64,000 nt of DNA from assembly GCA_963819075.1 (NCBI GenBank), contig CAWFUP010000004.1, positions 682,001-746,000 of the forward strand. Reading direction: 5' to 3'. Positions within the stretch are counted from its first letter, which is position 1, and each line of letters opens with the position of its first letter. Below, in pieces: positions 44,222 to 52,717 of this stretch. The DNA comes from CAVQBJ01 sp963819075 (GTDB lineage: Bacteria > Actinomycetota > Thermoleophilia > Solirubrobacterales > Solirubrobacteraceae). The position numbers and the translations under genes are program-made. The notes beneath the pieces were generated by a model. That model saw nothing but the letters and a program-made list of their open reading frames with translations. It did not search any database and was not told the DNA's origin.

Positions 44222-45078
44222 CAGCGCACGGCCTCCACGCCGGCGTCGGGCCAGCGGTAGGCCTGCGGCCGGCGGTTGGCCAGCGAGGGCAGGCGCCGGC
44301 GGATCTCGCGCTGGTTGTCGAAGTCGAGGTCGGCGACGATGTGGCCCTCGCGATCGCCGGCCTGCGCGAGCACGATGCCCCAGGGATCGACGATCGCCGA
44401 GCGCCCGCCGGCCCGGCGGCCGGCGCCGTCGGTCCCGGTCTGGTTGGCGGCGATCACGAACGCCTCGTTCTCGATCGCGCGGGCGCGCAGCAGCGTCGCC
44501 CAGTGGTCGCGGGTGGTGGTGAGCGTGAACGCGGCCGGGACCGTCAGCACGAGCGCTCCGCTCACGGCGAGAATCCGGTACAGCTCGGGGAAGCGCAGGT
44601 CGTAGCACACGGTCAGCCCGACCGACACGCCATCGGCGGTCTCGCTCAGCACGATCTCCTCGCCGGGCTGCTCGAGCGCCGACTCGTGATACTCGATGCC
44701 GTCGACCTCGACGTCGAACATGTGGATCTTGCGATACACGGCGCGCACGTCGCCGTCGGGCGACACGTGCACGCTGGCGTTGGCCAGTCGCTCGGTGCCG
44801 GCCACGCGCTCGACGATCGAACCGGCGATCAGGTCGATCGACAGCTCGCGCGCGATCGCTCGCGCCCAGGCGATCGACGGGCCGTCGAGCCCCTCGGCGC
44901 CGGCGAGCAGATCGGCCTCGCCGCCGAGCACCGCCCACTTCTCGGGCAGGACGACGAGCGTCGCCCCGTCCGCGGCCGCCGCGCGTGTGTGGCGATCGGC
45001 GGCGCGCAGGTTCACCGATCGGTCGGCGGTCGAGTTCAACTGCACGGCGCCCGCGCGCAGGATCGATGTTCCTCCCAT
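44221..45078 (-). CDS. Carbon-nitrogen hydrolase (nitrilase-superfamily amidase)
   Basis: 285 residues. The catalytic Glu-Lys-Cys triad is visible: TLVVLPEKWAVLG (Glu), VRAVYRKIHMFDVEV (Lys) and VGLTVCYDLRFPELYR (Cys). These cytoplasmic enzymes hydrolyse omega-amides such as ketoglutaramate, carbamoyl compounds or deaminated glutathione; the DLRFPELYR form is closest to the Nit2/omega-amidase-like group. Co-transcribed with the TetR gene. GGGAGG lies upstream of the ATG at 45078, with the operator palindrome 26 bases further. Confidence 0.9.
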   Translation of the reverse strand: MGGTSILRAGAVQLNSTADRSVNLRAADRHTRAAAADGATLVVLPEKWAVLGGEADLLAGAEGLDGPSIAWARAIARELSIDLIAGSIVERVAGTERLANASVHVSPDGDVRAVYRKIHMFDVEVDGIEYHESALEQPGEEIVLSETADGVSVGLTVCYDLRFPELYRILAVSGALVLTVPAAFTLTTTRDHWATLLRARAIENEAFVIAANQTGTDGAGRRAGGRSAIVDPWGIVLAQAGDREGHIVADLDFDNQREIRRRLPSLANRRPQAYRWPDAGVEAVR

Positions 45079-45103
45079 GCTCACCGAGTCCTCCCTCGAA
45101 TCG

Positions 45104-45121
45104 ATTGACTGGTCAGTCAAT
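45104..45121. promoter_or_regulatory. TetR-type operator ATTGACTG-GT-CAGTCAAT
   Basis: Eight perfect pairs with a two-base spacer, immediately upstream of the nitrilase-TetR operon. This size and spacing fit TetR dimer sites. The likely binder is the TetR protein encoded at 43580-44221. Confidence 0.75.
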
Positions 45122-45154
45122 GGGTGACTTCCAAGCATACCGACCCGACGGGCG

Positions 45155-45922
45155 TCAGCGCCCACGCTGGCGGCGCAGCTCGGCCAGCAACAACTTGGAG
45201 TGCATCGCTCCGATGAGCTCGCGCAGCGGCTCGGCTCCGGCGGCGATGATCGACACCGCGCGCTCGACATCGACCTCACCGGCCAGCCGACCGAGCAGCG
45301 CGTGCACCTCCTCGGCCACGAGCGGCTCCAGCGCCTCACGGTAGCGCAGCGTGTCGTAGACCGTGAACCCGAGCGCCTCATCGTACCCCCCGGCGCGAAA
45401 GCGGCTGATCGCCTCGATGATCTTCACGTCGTCGGCGTCATATCCCCGCCGCGTCGGCGTGAGGATGCCGAGGTCGACGAGCCGGGCCAGGACGTTCTCG
45501 GGGATCGCGTAGCGCTCGCGCAGCTCGCTCGCCGACACGCGGCGATGCTCCTGCGCGGCGAGCGCCCGCTCGACGATGCGGTCCTCGAGCTCGATGAGCG
45601 CCTCCACGCGAGCCGGATCGTCCTCGATGACGCGCCGGATGACGCGTAGCGGCATGAAGCGGTCCTCCTGCAGGCGCTTGATGAGCAGGATGCGCTGCAC
45701 GAAGTCCGGCGGGTAGTACGCCATGTTGCGGCTCGTCTTGACGATCCCGTCGCCGTTGCCGAGGAGGCCCTCGCGCAGGTAGTGCTTGATCGTCCCGGCG
45801 CTCACCCCCGACTGCTCGGCGAGCTCGCCCATCTTCAGGTAGCCGTCGGGCGGGGGCGTCCCGGCGACCTCCTCGGCGACCGGTGCGCCGGCCCCTGCCC
45901 CGAACGGGGTCCGACGGCTCAT
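45155..45922 (-). CDS. MerR-family transcriptional regulator
   Basis: 255 residues. An N-terminal MerR helix-turn-helix (YLKMGELAEQSGVSAGTIKH, then YLREGLL, with YYPPDFVQRILLIKRLQ) is followed by a long effector domain of about 170 residues without the Cys pattern of metal sensors. The Ala-rich N-terminal 25 residues are an extension. It ends the BKACE/CoA-transferase operon (its ATG overlaps the CoA-transferase stop by four bases), so it probably controls this pathway, much as LiuR-type MerR proteins control branched-chain acyl-CoA genes. Confidence 0.88.
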   Translation of the reverse strand: MSRRTPFGAGAGAPVAEEVAGTPPPDGYLKMGELAEQSGVSAGTIKHYLREGLLGNGDGIVKTSRNMAYYPPDFVQRILLIKRLQEDRFMPLRVIRRVIEDDPARVEALIELEDRIVERALAAQEHRRVSASELRERYAIPENVLARLVDLGILTPTRRGYDADDVKIIEAISRFRAGGYDEALGFTVYDTLRYREALEPLVAEEVHALLGRLAGEVDVERAVSIIAAGAEPLRELIGAMHSKLLLAELRRQRGR

Positions 45923-47169
45923 GCCAGGAAGCTACCCGCGACTTCGGCGTTCGGCCCGGCCACCGCCCCGCTCTCGTGGAGCGCGTCGATCTCCTCGCCC
46001 GCGTATCCGCTCTCGCGCAGCAGCTCGGCCGTGTGCTCGCCGAGGCCGGGGCCCGGACGCCGGGCGGGATCACCCGGCGTGCGCGAGAGCTTCACCGGCA
46101 CGCCGAGCTGGCGCACCGGCGCGCGTGCGCCTGGCTGAGGCAGCTCGACGACCATCTCGCGCTCGCGCACGAGCTCGGAGGCGAGCGCTTCGTCGAGCTC
46201 GAGCACCGGTTCCAGGCAGCAGTCGTGATCGGCCGCGAACGCCTGCCACTGGGCGCGCGTGCGCTCCATGAAGACGGCCTGCGCCTGCACGTGCGCCTCC
46301 GAGCCCGGCCGCTCGAACTGGCGCTCGATGAGGTCCTCGCGGCCGACCCCGCGACACCAGGCCTGCCAGAACTTCGGCTCCAGAGCCCCGAGGGTCACCC
46401 AGCCGTCGGCGCATTGGTAGGGGCGGTAGCAGATGAGCGAGCCGGCGAGCTCGAGCTCGCCGCGCCGAGGCGCGCCGCCCTCGGCGAGCGCGCGGCCAGC
46501 GACGAGCGCCAGCCACGACAGCGCGCCGTCGGCCATCGAGACGTCGACGAACTGCCCCTCCCCCGATCCCGGCCGTCCGGGCGCGCCGTCGCGCTCGCGC
46601 AGCGCCGCGAGAATCCCGAAGGCGGCCATCAGCGCCCCGCCGCCGATGTCGGCGATCTGGCCGGCCGCCTGCACGGGCGGTCCGTCGCCGTCACCGCTCA
46701 GGCCGAGCAGGCCGACGAGACCGAGGTAGTTCATGTCGTGCCCCGAGCGGTCGCGCAGTGGCCCGTTCTGCCCGTACCCGCTGATCGCGCAATACACGAG
46801 CCCGCGATTCTCCTCGCGCAGCGTGTCGTAGCCGACGCCGAGCCGCTCGAGCACTCCGGGCCGGAAGGACTCGAGCAGGACGTCGGAGTCGCGCACGAGG
46901 CGGCGCAGCACCTCGCGCCCCTCCGGCTGCTTGAGGTCGATGCGGATCGAGCGCTTGTTGCGGTTCAGCGCCAGGAACAGAGCCGACGCGGCGCTGCGCT
47001 CGACGCCCTCGTACTGCGGCGGAGCCCAGCGCACGTAGTCGCCCATGCCCGTGTCCTCGACCTTGACGACGTCGGCGCCGAAGTCCGCGAGCATCTGCGA
47101 GCAGAACCCGCCCGGCAGCAGCCGCGACAGATCGAGAACGCGCACACCCTGTAGCGGCAGGGGCGTCAT
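45919..47169 (-). CDS. CaiB/BaiF-family CoA-transferase
   Basis: 416 residues. GVRVLDLSRLLPGGFCSQML opens the fold; the conserved Asp follows SGHDMNYLGLVGLLGLSG near residue 165-170, and LLESFRPGVLERLGVGYD and AISGYGQNGPLRDRSGHD are typical of type III CoA-transferases and alpha-methylacyl-CoA racemases. In this operon it could activate the acid produced or used by the BKACE enzyme with CoA; a racemase role is also possible. ATGA overlap with both neighbours. Confidence 0.9.
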   Translation of the reverse strand: MTPLPLQGVRVLDLSRLLPGGFCSQMLADFGADVVKVEDTGMGDYVRWAPPQYEGVERSAASALFLALNRNKRSIRIDLKQPEGREVLRRLVRDSDVLLESFRPGVLERLGVGYDTLREENRGLVYCAISGYGQNGPLRDRSGHDMNYLGLVGLLGLSGDGDGPPVQAAGQIADIGGGALMAAFGILAALRERDGAPGRPGSGEGQFVDVSMADGALSWLALVAGRALAEGGAPRRGELELAGSLICYRPYQCADGWVTLGALEPKFWQAWCRGVGREDLIERQFERPGSEAHVQAQAVFMERTRAQWQAFAADHDCCLEPVLELDEALASELVREREMVVELPQPGARAPVRQLGVPVKLSRTPGDPARRPGPGLGEHTAELLRESGYAGEEIDALHESGAVAGPNAEVAGSFLA

Positions 47170-48050
47170 GGCGCGCTCACGGGGTCCGGCGAGCGCACGC
47201 CGATGAGCGCGCGGGCCTCGGCCGCCGTGGCCGGGCGCCGCCCGATGTCCTCGCACAGCTGGCGCGCCTTCGCGATGAGATCGCCGTTGGAGCGGGCCAT
47301 CGTGCCGTCGGGCAGGTAGAAGTTGTCCTCGAGGCCGACGCGGATCGAGCCGCCGAGCGTGAGCGCCGCGGCGACGAGCATCCACTGCTGGCGCGAGATC
47401 CCGATGACGCCCCAGTGCGACCCGGGCGGAAGGTTGTCCGCCATGGCGGCGAGATTGCGCGCCGTCGGCGGGATCCCGCCGGTGACGCCCATGACGCAGT
47501 CGACGTGCAGCGGCGGGTGCAGGACGCCCATGTCGATGAGCGGCGCGAGCGACCCGACGTGACCGAGGTCGAAGCACTCGTGCTCGGGCTTGATCTCGAG
47601 CTCGTTCATCGCCTCCAGCAGCTCGATGATCTCGTCGAACGGGTTGGCGAACACCATCTGGAACACGAACGCCTTGCGCTTGGCGGAGTACTTGGCGTAG
47701 TTCATCGAGCCCATGTTCAGCGCCGCCACCTCCGGACGCATCGCGCGCAGGTAGGCGATGCGCTTCGCAACCGGCACGCCGATCGTGCCCGTGGAGAAGT
47801 TGATGATCGCCGCGTCGCCGATCTCACCGCGGATCGCCTCGGTGATGGCGGCGAAGTCCTCGATCTCATAGCTGGGGGTGCCGTCGGGCCGCCGCGCGTG
47901 GATGTGGATGTGCACGCCGCCCTCGTCGACGATCCGGCGCGCCTCGGCCGCGTACTCGGCCGGGGTGTAGGGGATCGCCGGGCACTGGTCGCGATTGGCG
48001 ACCGCGCCGGAGATCGAACAGGTGATGACCGCCGGGTCGTCGAGGCTCAT
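47166..48050 (-). CDS. BKACE-family enzyme (beta-keto acid cleavage, DUF849)
   Basis: 294 residues, full family length. The zinc ligands are recognisable in VHIHIHARRPDGTPSY (HxH) and the glutamate at the C-terminal end in RVGLEDNFYLPDG. The INFSTGTIGVP, HECFDLGHVG and DCVMGVTGGIPPT segments also match. BKACE enzymes condense a beta-keto acid with acetyl-CoA to give acetoacetate and a new acyl-CoA; 3-keto-5-aminohexanoate is only one substrate. AAAGGAGA upstream of the ATG is part of a palindrome (48058-48071). Confidence 0.93.
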   Translation of the reverse strand: MSLDDPAVITCSISGAVANRDQCPAIPYTPAEYAAEARRIVDEGGVHIHIHARRPDGTPSYEIEDFAAITEAIRGEIGDAAIINFSTGTIGVPVAKRIAYLRAMRPEVAALNMGSMNYAKYSAKRKAFVFQMVFANPFDEIIELLEAMNELEIKPEHECFDLGHVGSLAPLIDMGVLHPPLHVDCVMGVTGGIPPTARNLAAMADNLPPGSHWGVIGISRQQWMLVAAALTLGGSIRVGLEDNFYLPDGTMARSNGDLIAKARQLCEDIGRRPATAAEARALIGVRSPDPVSAP

Positions 48051-48057
48051 CGATTCT

Positions 48058-48071
48058 CCTTTTGCAAAAGG
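48058..48071. promoter_or_regulatory. Perfect 14-bp palindrome over the BKACE ribosome-binding site
   Basis: CCTTTTGCAAAAGG is identical to its own reverse complement and includes the AAAGG of the ribosome-binding site on the minus strand. It could be an operator or could mask the site. Confidence 0.45.
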
Positions 48072-48083
48072 GGGACCATCGGT

Positions 48084-49658
48084 TCAGACCGGCACGATCG
48101 CGCTGCGCTTGTGCGGGCGCTCGACCCGCTTGCCCTCGGCCATCTCGAGCGCCCGGCAGATGACCGGGCGCGTCTCGCGCGGGTCGATGACGTCGTCGAT
48201 GAGGTCGTTGCCGGCGGCGATGTAGACGTCGATGATCTGGCGATAGGTGTCGATCAGCTCGGCCCGCTTGGCCGCCGGGTCCTCGGCCTCCTCGACCTGC
48301 TTGCGGAACACGATCTCGACGGCGCCCTCGGCGCCCATGACGCTGATCTCCGCGGTCGGCCAGGCGACGATCAGGTCCGGCTCGTAGGCGCGCCCGCACA
48401 TGACGTAGTAGCCGGCGCCGTAGGCCTTGCGCGTGATGACCGTCACCTTCGGCACCGTCGCGTTGGCGACGGCGTGCAGCATCTTGGCGCCGTGGCGGAT
48501 GATCCCGGCCTCCTCGACCTTCGTGCCGACCATGAAGCCGGGCACGTCCATGAGGAACAGCAGCGGGATGGAATAGGCGTTGCAGAGGTTGATGAAGCGC
48601 GCCGCCTTGTCGGCCGAGTCGTTGTCGAGGATGCCGCCGAGCTGCTTGGGCTGGTTGGCCACGATGCCGGTCGGTCGGCCGCCGAAGCGGGCCAGGCAGG
48701 TGATGATCGTGCGCGCCCAGCGTCCCTTCAGGTCGAAGTGCTGGCCGTCGTCGACGATCCGCCGGATGACCTCGTACATGTCGTAGGGCTGGCGGTTGGA
48801 GGCGGGGAGCACGTCGAGCAGCTCCTCGTCGGCGCGGTCGATCGGGTCGCTCACCGCCCGCCTCGGCGGCGCCTGCTCGCAGTTGGACGGCATGAACGAC
48901 AGGTACTGCCTAATCGACTCGATGCACTCCTCGTCGGAGTCGACCTCGAGATCACCGACGCCGGACTTGCGCGTGTGCACCCGCGAGCCGCCGAGCTCCT
49001 CCTGCGTGACGTCCTCGCCGATCGCGGCCCGCACCAGGTGGGGACCGGCGAGCGCCATCGAACCGCGGCCCTTGACCATCGGCACGAAGTCGGCGAGCCC
49101 GGGGATGTAGGCGGTCCCCGCCGCGCATGGCCCCATGAGCGCGGCGATCTGCGGAATGACTCCGCTCATGATCACCTCCTCCCGGAAGAGGTGGCCCGAG
49201 CCGGCGAACATCGAACCGACCGCCTCCTGGATGCGGGCCCCGGCCGAGTCGAGCAACCAGATGAAGGGGATGCGCTTGGTGAGCGCGAGCTCGCGCAACC
49301 GGGTGACCTTCAGCTCACCGGTCATCCCCATCGACCCCGCCATCACGGTGAAGTCGTACGCGCAGACGGCGGCCAGCCGACCATCGATCTTGCCGTAGCC
49401 GGTGATGACGCCGTCGGCCGGCGCCTCCCTTCCCTCCATCGCGCGCTGGGAGAAGTGCGGGCGCCCGTGGATGCCAAGCTCGGTGAACGTGCCCTCGTCG
49501 ACGAGCAGCGCGATGCGCTCGCGGGCCGTCAGCTTGCCCGCCTCGTGCTGGCGCGCGATGCGCTCGGGTCCGCCGCCCTCGCGGATGCGCTGGCGCCGCT
49601 CGTGCAGGTCGGCGACAAGCGGGCGCAGAATCGAGGTCGGGGGGGTTTCGGTGGCCAT
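48084..49658 (-). CDS. Acyl-CoA carboxylase beta (carboxyltransferase) subunit
   Basis: 524 residues. LDSAGARIQEAVGSMFAGSG and GPCAAGTAYIPGLADFVPMV give the first oxyanion region; GILDNDSADKAARFINLC, LMDVPGFMVGT and AYGAGYYVMCGRAYEPDLIV give the second half. AWPTAEISVMGAEGAVEIVF resembles propionyl-CoA carboxylase beta more than methylcrotonyl-CoA carboxylase. It carboxylates an acyl-CoA using a biotin carrier; the alpha subunit is not adjacent, though a 70-residue biotin carrier gene lies at 59804. A 27-bp inverted repeat precedes it. Confidence 0.92.
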   Translation of the reverse strand: MATETPPTSILRPLVADLHERRQRIREGGGPERIARQHEAGKLTARERIALLVDEGTFTELGIHGRPHFSQRAMEGREAPADGVITGYGKIDGRLAAVCAYDFTVMAGSMGMTGELKVTRLRELALTKRIPFIWLLDSAGARIQEAVGSMFAGSGHLFREEVIMSGVIPQIAALMGPCAAGTAYIPGLADFVPMVKGRGSMALAGPHLVRAAIGEDVTQEELGGSRVHTRKSGVGDLEVDSDEECIESIRQYLSFMPSNCEQAPPRRAVSDPIDRADEELLDVLPASNRQPYDMYEVIRRIVDDGQHFDLKGRWARTIITCLARFGGRPTGIVANQPKQLGGILDNDSADKAARFINLCNAYSIPLLFLMDVPGFMVGTKVEEAGIIRHGAKMLHAVANATVPKVTVITRKAYGAGYYVMCGRAYEPDLIVAWPTAEISVMGAEGAVEIVFRKQVEEAEDPAAKRAELIDTYRQIIDVYIAAGNDLIDDVIDPRETRPVICRALEMAEGKRVERPHKRSAIVPV

Positions 49659-49670
49659 CGGCAGTTGTGG

Positions 49671-49697
49671 AAAGTGGTAAGTGCTACTGCCCACTTT
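49671..49697. promoter_or_regulatory. 27-bp inverted repeat, operator copy 1
   Basis: Outer arms AAAGTGG (49671-49677) and CCACTTT (49691-49697) pair perfectly; the middle is TAAGTGCTACTGC. It matches the repeat at 51422-51448 at 21 of 27 positions. It stands 12 bases upstream of the carboxylase ATG. Confidence 0.75.
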
Positions 49698-49739
49698 GCC
49701 AGGTCACGCGCCCGGACGTCAAGCTCGACGGTCCGGCCG

Positions 49740-50552
49740 TCACGGCAGAAGCGGATCGAGCGCGGAGACGACCACATCGGCGAGCGCCTCGTCGCGGTCG
49801 TCGTCGCCGGCGCACGCGAAGCCGCAGACCTCGACACCGATCACCTCGCACGAGTCGGCGACGGCGTCGAGCAGGTCGAGCAGCTTCTCCGCCGGCAGGC
49901 CGCCGCGTACGGGCTGCGCAACCGGCATCACCTCCTCGTCGAGCACGTCGACGTCGAGGTGGACGTACGTCGCCGCGCCGTCGAGCGCGTGCTGGAGGTG
50001 CACGAGCGTCTCGAGCGTGGTGCCGATCACGCGCACCCGCGGTGAGGCGAGCCGCTCGCGCTCGTCGTCGTCGATCGCCCGTGTGCCGCAGAGCACGAGC
50101 GCGTCCGCTGCCACGTTGCCGGCGAAGCCACTCGGCCAGCGTCCGCATGCGCCCGCCAGCGCTGTGCGCTCGAGCGGGGGACCGGGGGTGTCGCTCAGAA
50201 CGTGAAAGCACGGGTGCGCGTCGAGCCAGAGCAGGCGGGCGTCAGGGCGCCGTCGCACGACCGCGGGCAGCGTCGCCAGCGCCACGGCCCCGTCTCCGGC
50301 CAGCAGCACCGGCCGGACCCCGGCATCGAGCGCATCCTCGACCTGGCCGCCGGCCTCGAGCAGGCAGCCGCGCGAGGTGTCGAGATCCTCACGCGGGTCG
50401 GCGGGCACCGCCGCCGCCGCGCTGCCGATCGCTCGCGGGCTCGCCTGCAGGCGGTGCCCGAACGCCGCCCCGAGCCGCTCGAGCCCACCGGCCGTGTCGG
50501 GATCGCCGGTGGCCGACCGGCAGCGCATCGCCACGAGCGACACGGCGGGCAT
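49740..50552 (-). CDS. Ureohydrolase (arginase/agmatinase)-superfamily protein with degenerate metal site
   Basis: 270 residues. The fold is visible in PVLLAGDGAVALATL, LLWLDAHPCFHVL and TYVHLDVDVLDEE. In active ureohydrolases the six manganese ligands are the His of GGDH, the D-H-D of DAHxD and the D-x-D of SFDVDxxDP. Here GGDH is AGDG (residues 85-88, His lost) and DAHxD is DAHPC (111-115, last Asp lost), while D200-x-D202 remains. So dinuclear metal binding is doubtful. It may bind a guanidino ligand without cleavage or use another chemistry. Eight-base gap after the hydratase gene. Confidence 0.8.
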   Translation of the reverse strand: MPAVSLVAMRCRSATGDPDTAGGLERLGAAFGHRLQASPRAIGSAAAAVPADPREDLDTSRGCLLEAGGQVEDALDAGVRPVLLAGDGAVALATLPAVVRRRPDARLLWLDAHPCFHVLSDTPGPPLERTALAGACGRWPSGFAGNVAADALVLCGTRAIDDDERERLASPRVRVIGTTLETLVHLQHALDGAATYVHLDVDVLDEEVMPVAQPVRGGLPAEKLLDLLDAVADSCEVIGVEVCGFACAGDDDRDEALADVVVSALDPLLP

Positions 50553-50559
50553 GGCGCGG

Positions 50560-51345
50560 CTACCGCCCCTTCCACTGCGGTTCGCGCTTCTCGAAGAACG
50601 CGGTGACCCCCTCGACGATGTCCTCGGTCGAGAGCGCGATGGTCAGCTGCGCGTGCAGGAACTCGAGCGCGTCCGCGAAGGCCATGTCCTGCTGGCGGAA
50701 CATCGCGTCCTTGCCGAGACGCATGAGCACCGGCGACTTGGCCGCCAGTCGTCCGGCCCAGTCGGCCACCGCCGCGTCGAACTCCTCCGGCGCCACGACC
50801 CGGTTGACGATCCCCGCGGTGAGCGCCTCGCGGGCGTCGATCCGCTCGCCGAGCAGCAGCAGCTCGTTGGTCTTCTTGCGCGGCACGTTGCGGTAGATGA
50901 GCGCCATGATCATGAACGGGAACACGCCGACGTTGATCTCCGGCGTCCCGAACGTGGCTTCCTCGGAGGCCACGATGAGGTCGCAGGCGAGCGCGATCCC
51001 GAGCGCGCCCGCGAGCACGTGCCCGCGGGCGGCGCACAGCGACGGCTTGCCGAGCTCGCCGAGCAGCCGGAAGAGGCGCACGAAGCGGTCGGTGGCGAAG
51101 TGCTTGTGCACGAGCGGCACCTCCGCAGCGAAGCCGCCGAGGTTGCCCCCGGCCGAGAACACGCGGTCGTGCGAGGAGGCGAGCACGACGCAGCGCGCGG
51201 CCTCGTCGGCGCGGACGCGCTCGAGCGCCGCGATCAGTCCCGACAGCAGCTCGTCCGAGAGCGCGTTGCGTGAGTCGGGCTCGTTGAGCGTGATCGTCGC
51301 CACGCCGTTGTCGGCGAGGTCGTAGAGGACGCTGTCCTCGGGCAT
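50560..51345 (-). CDS. Enoyl-CoA hydratase/isomerase-family protein
   Basis: 261 residues. SRNALSDELLSGLIAALERV, RVFSAGGNLGGF (oxyanion hole) and LCAARGHVLAGALGIALACD with TFGTPEINVGVFPFM fit the crotonase fold. The first catalytic Glu position reads AGALG and the second PEINVG, so one acidic residue is retained. AGGAAGG is eight bases before the ATG at 51345. Divergent from the acyl-CoA dehydrogenase gene across the second 27-bp repeat. Confidence 0.92.
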   Translation of the reverse strand: MPEDSVLYDLADNGVATITLNEPDSRNALSDELLSGLIAALERVRADEAARCVVLASSHDRVFSAGGNLGGFAAEVPLVHKHFATDRFVRLFRLLGELGKPSLCAARGHVLAGALGIALACDLIVASEEATFGTPEINVGVFPFMIMALIYRNVPRKKTNELLLLGERIDAREALTAGIVNRVVAPEEFDAAVADWAGRLAAKSPVLMRLGKDAMFRQQDMAFADALEFLHAQLTIALSTEDIVEGVTAFFEKREPQWKGR

Positions 51346-51421
51346 GCGCACACCTTCCTCGGAATCGCGGACGGTCCGGCGCGATCGTATTCGCCGCCGC
51401 CCCGGCGTGCGTCCCCGGCAG

Positions 51422-51448
51422 AAAGTAGAAAGTCCTACTGTTTACTTT
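51422..51448. promoter_or_regulatory. 27-bp inverted repeat, operator copy 2
   Basis: Outer arms AAAGTA and TACTTT pair perfectly; the middle is GAAAGTCCTACTGTT. It lies in the 171-base gap between the divergent hydratase and dehydrogenase genes and matches copy 1 at 21 of 27 positions. Confidence 0.75.
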
Positions 51449-51516
51449 TCACGGACCCTGCGCTAGCGTCCGACCCGACTCGCGCCGACCGATCAGAACA
51501 AGGAGCCGCCGCCGAG

Positions 51517-52704
51517 ATGGCCACGACCGAGCCCGTCCTCAAGCCCGATTACCAGACCAAGCGCAAGCACTTCATCTTCACCGACGAGCACGAGCAGCTG
51601 CGCGAGTCGATCCGCGCCTTCGCGACGAAGGAGCTGCAGCCGTACTCCGAGGAGTGGGAGGAGACGACGTTCCCGAACTCGGTGTTCACGCGCATGGGCG
51701 AGCTCGGCTTCCTCGGCCTCGACAAGCCCGAGGCCTACGGCGGTCAGGGCGGCGACTACTACACATCGCTGGTGCTCGCCGAGGAGATCGTCCACGCGCA
51801 CAGCGGCGGGCTGGCGATGGGGGTCGCTGTGCACACCGACATGGCGATGCCGCCGATCCTGGCCTTCGGAACCGAGGCCCAGAAGCAGCAGTGGGTCGTG
51901 CCGGCGATCAAGGGCGAGAAGATCCTCTGCCTCGGCATCACCGAGCCCGACGCCGGCTCCGACGTCGCCGGCATCAAGACCCGGGCGGTGCGCGACGGCG
52001 ACGAGTACGTCATCAACGGCTCGAAGACGTACATCACGAACGGCCACCGCGCCGACGTCATCGTGCTGGTGACGAAGACCGATCCCGATGCCGGCTACGA
52101 CGGCTTCACCCTGTTCCTCGTGCCGATGGACCTCCCGGGCGTCATCCGCGAGAAGAAGCTCGAAAAGCTCGGCATGCATTCCTCGGATACCGCGCTGCTC
52201 GCCTTCCAGGACGTGCGCGTTCCGGCCGACGCGGCGCTGGGCGAGGTCGGCAAGGGCTTCTTCCACATCATGTGGGAGCTGCAGGGCGAGCGCCTCATCG
52301 GCGCCGCCGGCTCGGTCTCGGGGGCGCAGCACGTCTTCGACCGCACGCTGCAGTACGCGCAGGAGCGCACGGCGTTCGGGCGCAAGATCGGCAACTTCCA
52401 GGTCATCCGCCACAAGTTCGCCGAGATGGCCACGAAGATCGAGACGGCGCGCCAGATGGTCTACACGACGGCCTGGCGCTTCCAGAACGGCGAGTACCCC
52501 GTCCGTGAGATCTCGATGGCCAAGCTGTACGCGTCCCGCATCGCGGTCGAGGTGGCCGACGAGTGCATCCAGATCCACGGTGGCGCCGGCTACATGAAGG
52601 AGTACGGCATCGAGCGCGTGTGGCGCGACATGCGGCTCAACCGCATCGGCGCCGGCACCGACGAAGTCATGCTCGAGGTCATCGGGCGCTCGTACGGACT
52701 GTAG
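51517..52704 (+). CDS. Acyl-CoA dehydrogenase
   Basis: 395 residues. LCLGITEPDAGSDVAGIKT (FAD/substrate loop), YITNGHRADVIVL, YAQERTAFGRKIGNFQVIRH and CIQIHGGAGYMKEYGIERVW give the whole acyl-CoA dehydrogenase fold. The C-terminal GAGTDEVMLEVIGRSYGL is closest to isovaleryl- and long-chain-like members. It oxidises an acyl-CoA to the 2-enoyl-CoA with electrons passing to ETF. AAGGAG lies upstream; a second dehydrogenase follows after 13 bases. Confidence 0.95.
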   Translation: MATTEPVLKPDYQTKRKHFIFTDEHEQLRESIRAFATKELQPYSEEWEETTFPNSVFTRMGELGFLGLDKPEAYGGQGGDYYTSLVLAEEIVHAHSGGLAMGVAVHTDMAMPPILAFGTEAQKQQWVVPAIKGEKILCLGITEPDAGSDVAGIKTRAVRDGDEYVINGSKTYITNGHRADVIVLVTKTDPDAGYDGFTLFLVPMDLPGVIREKKLEKLGMHSSDTALLAFQDVRVPADAALGEVGKGFFHIMWELQGERLIGAAGSVSGAQHVFDRTLQYAQERTAFGRKIGNFQVIRHKFAEMATKIETARQMVYTTAWRFQNGEYPVREISMAKLYASRIAVEVADECIQIHGGAGYMKEYGIERVWRDMRLNRIGAGTDEVMLEVIGRSYGL

Positions 52705-52717
52705 GCGCGGGTCGGCC

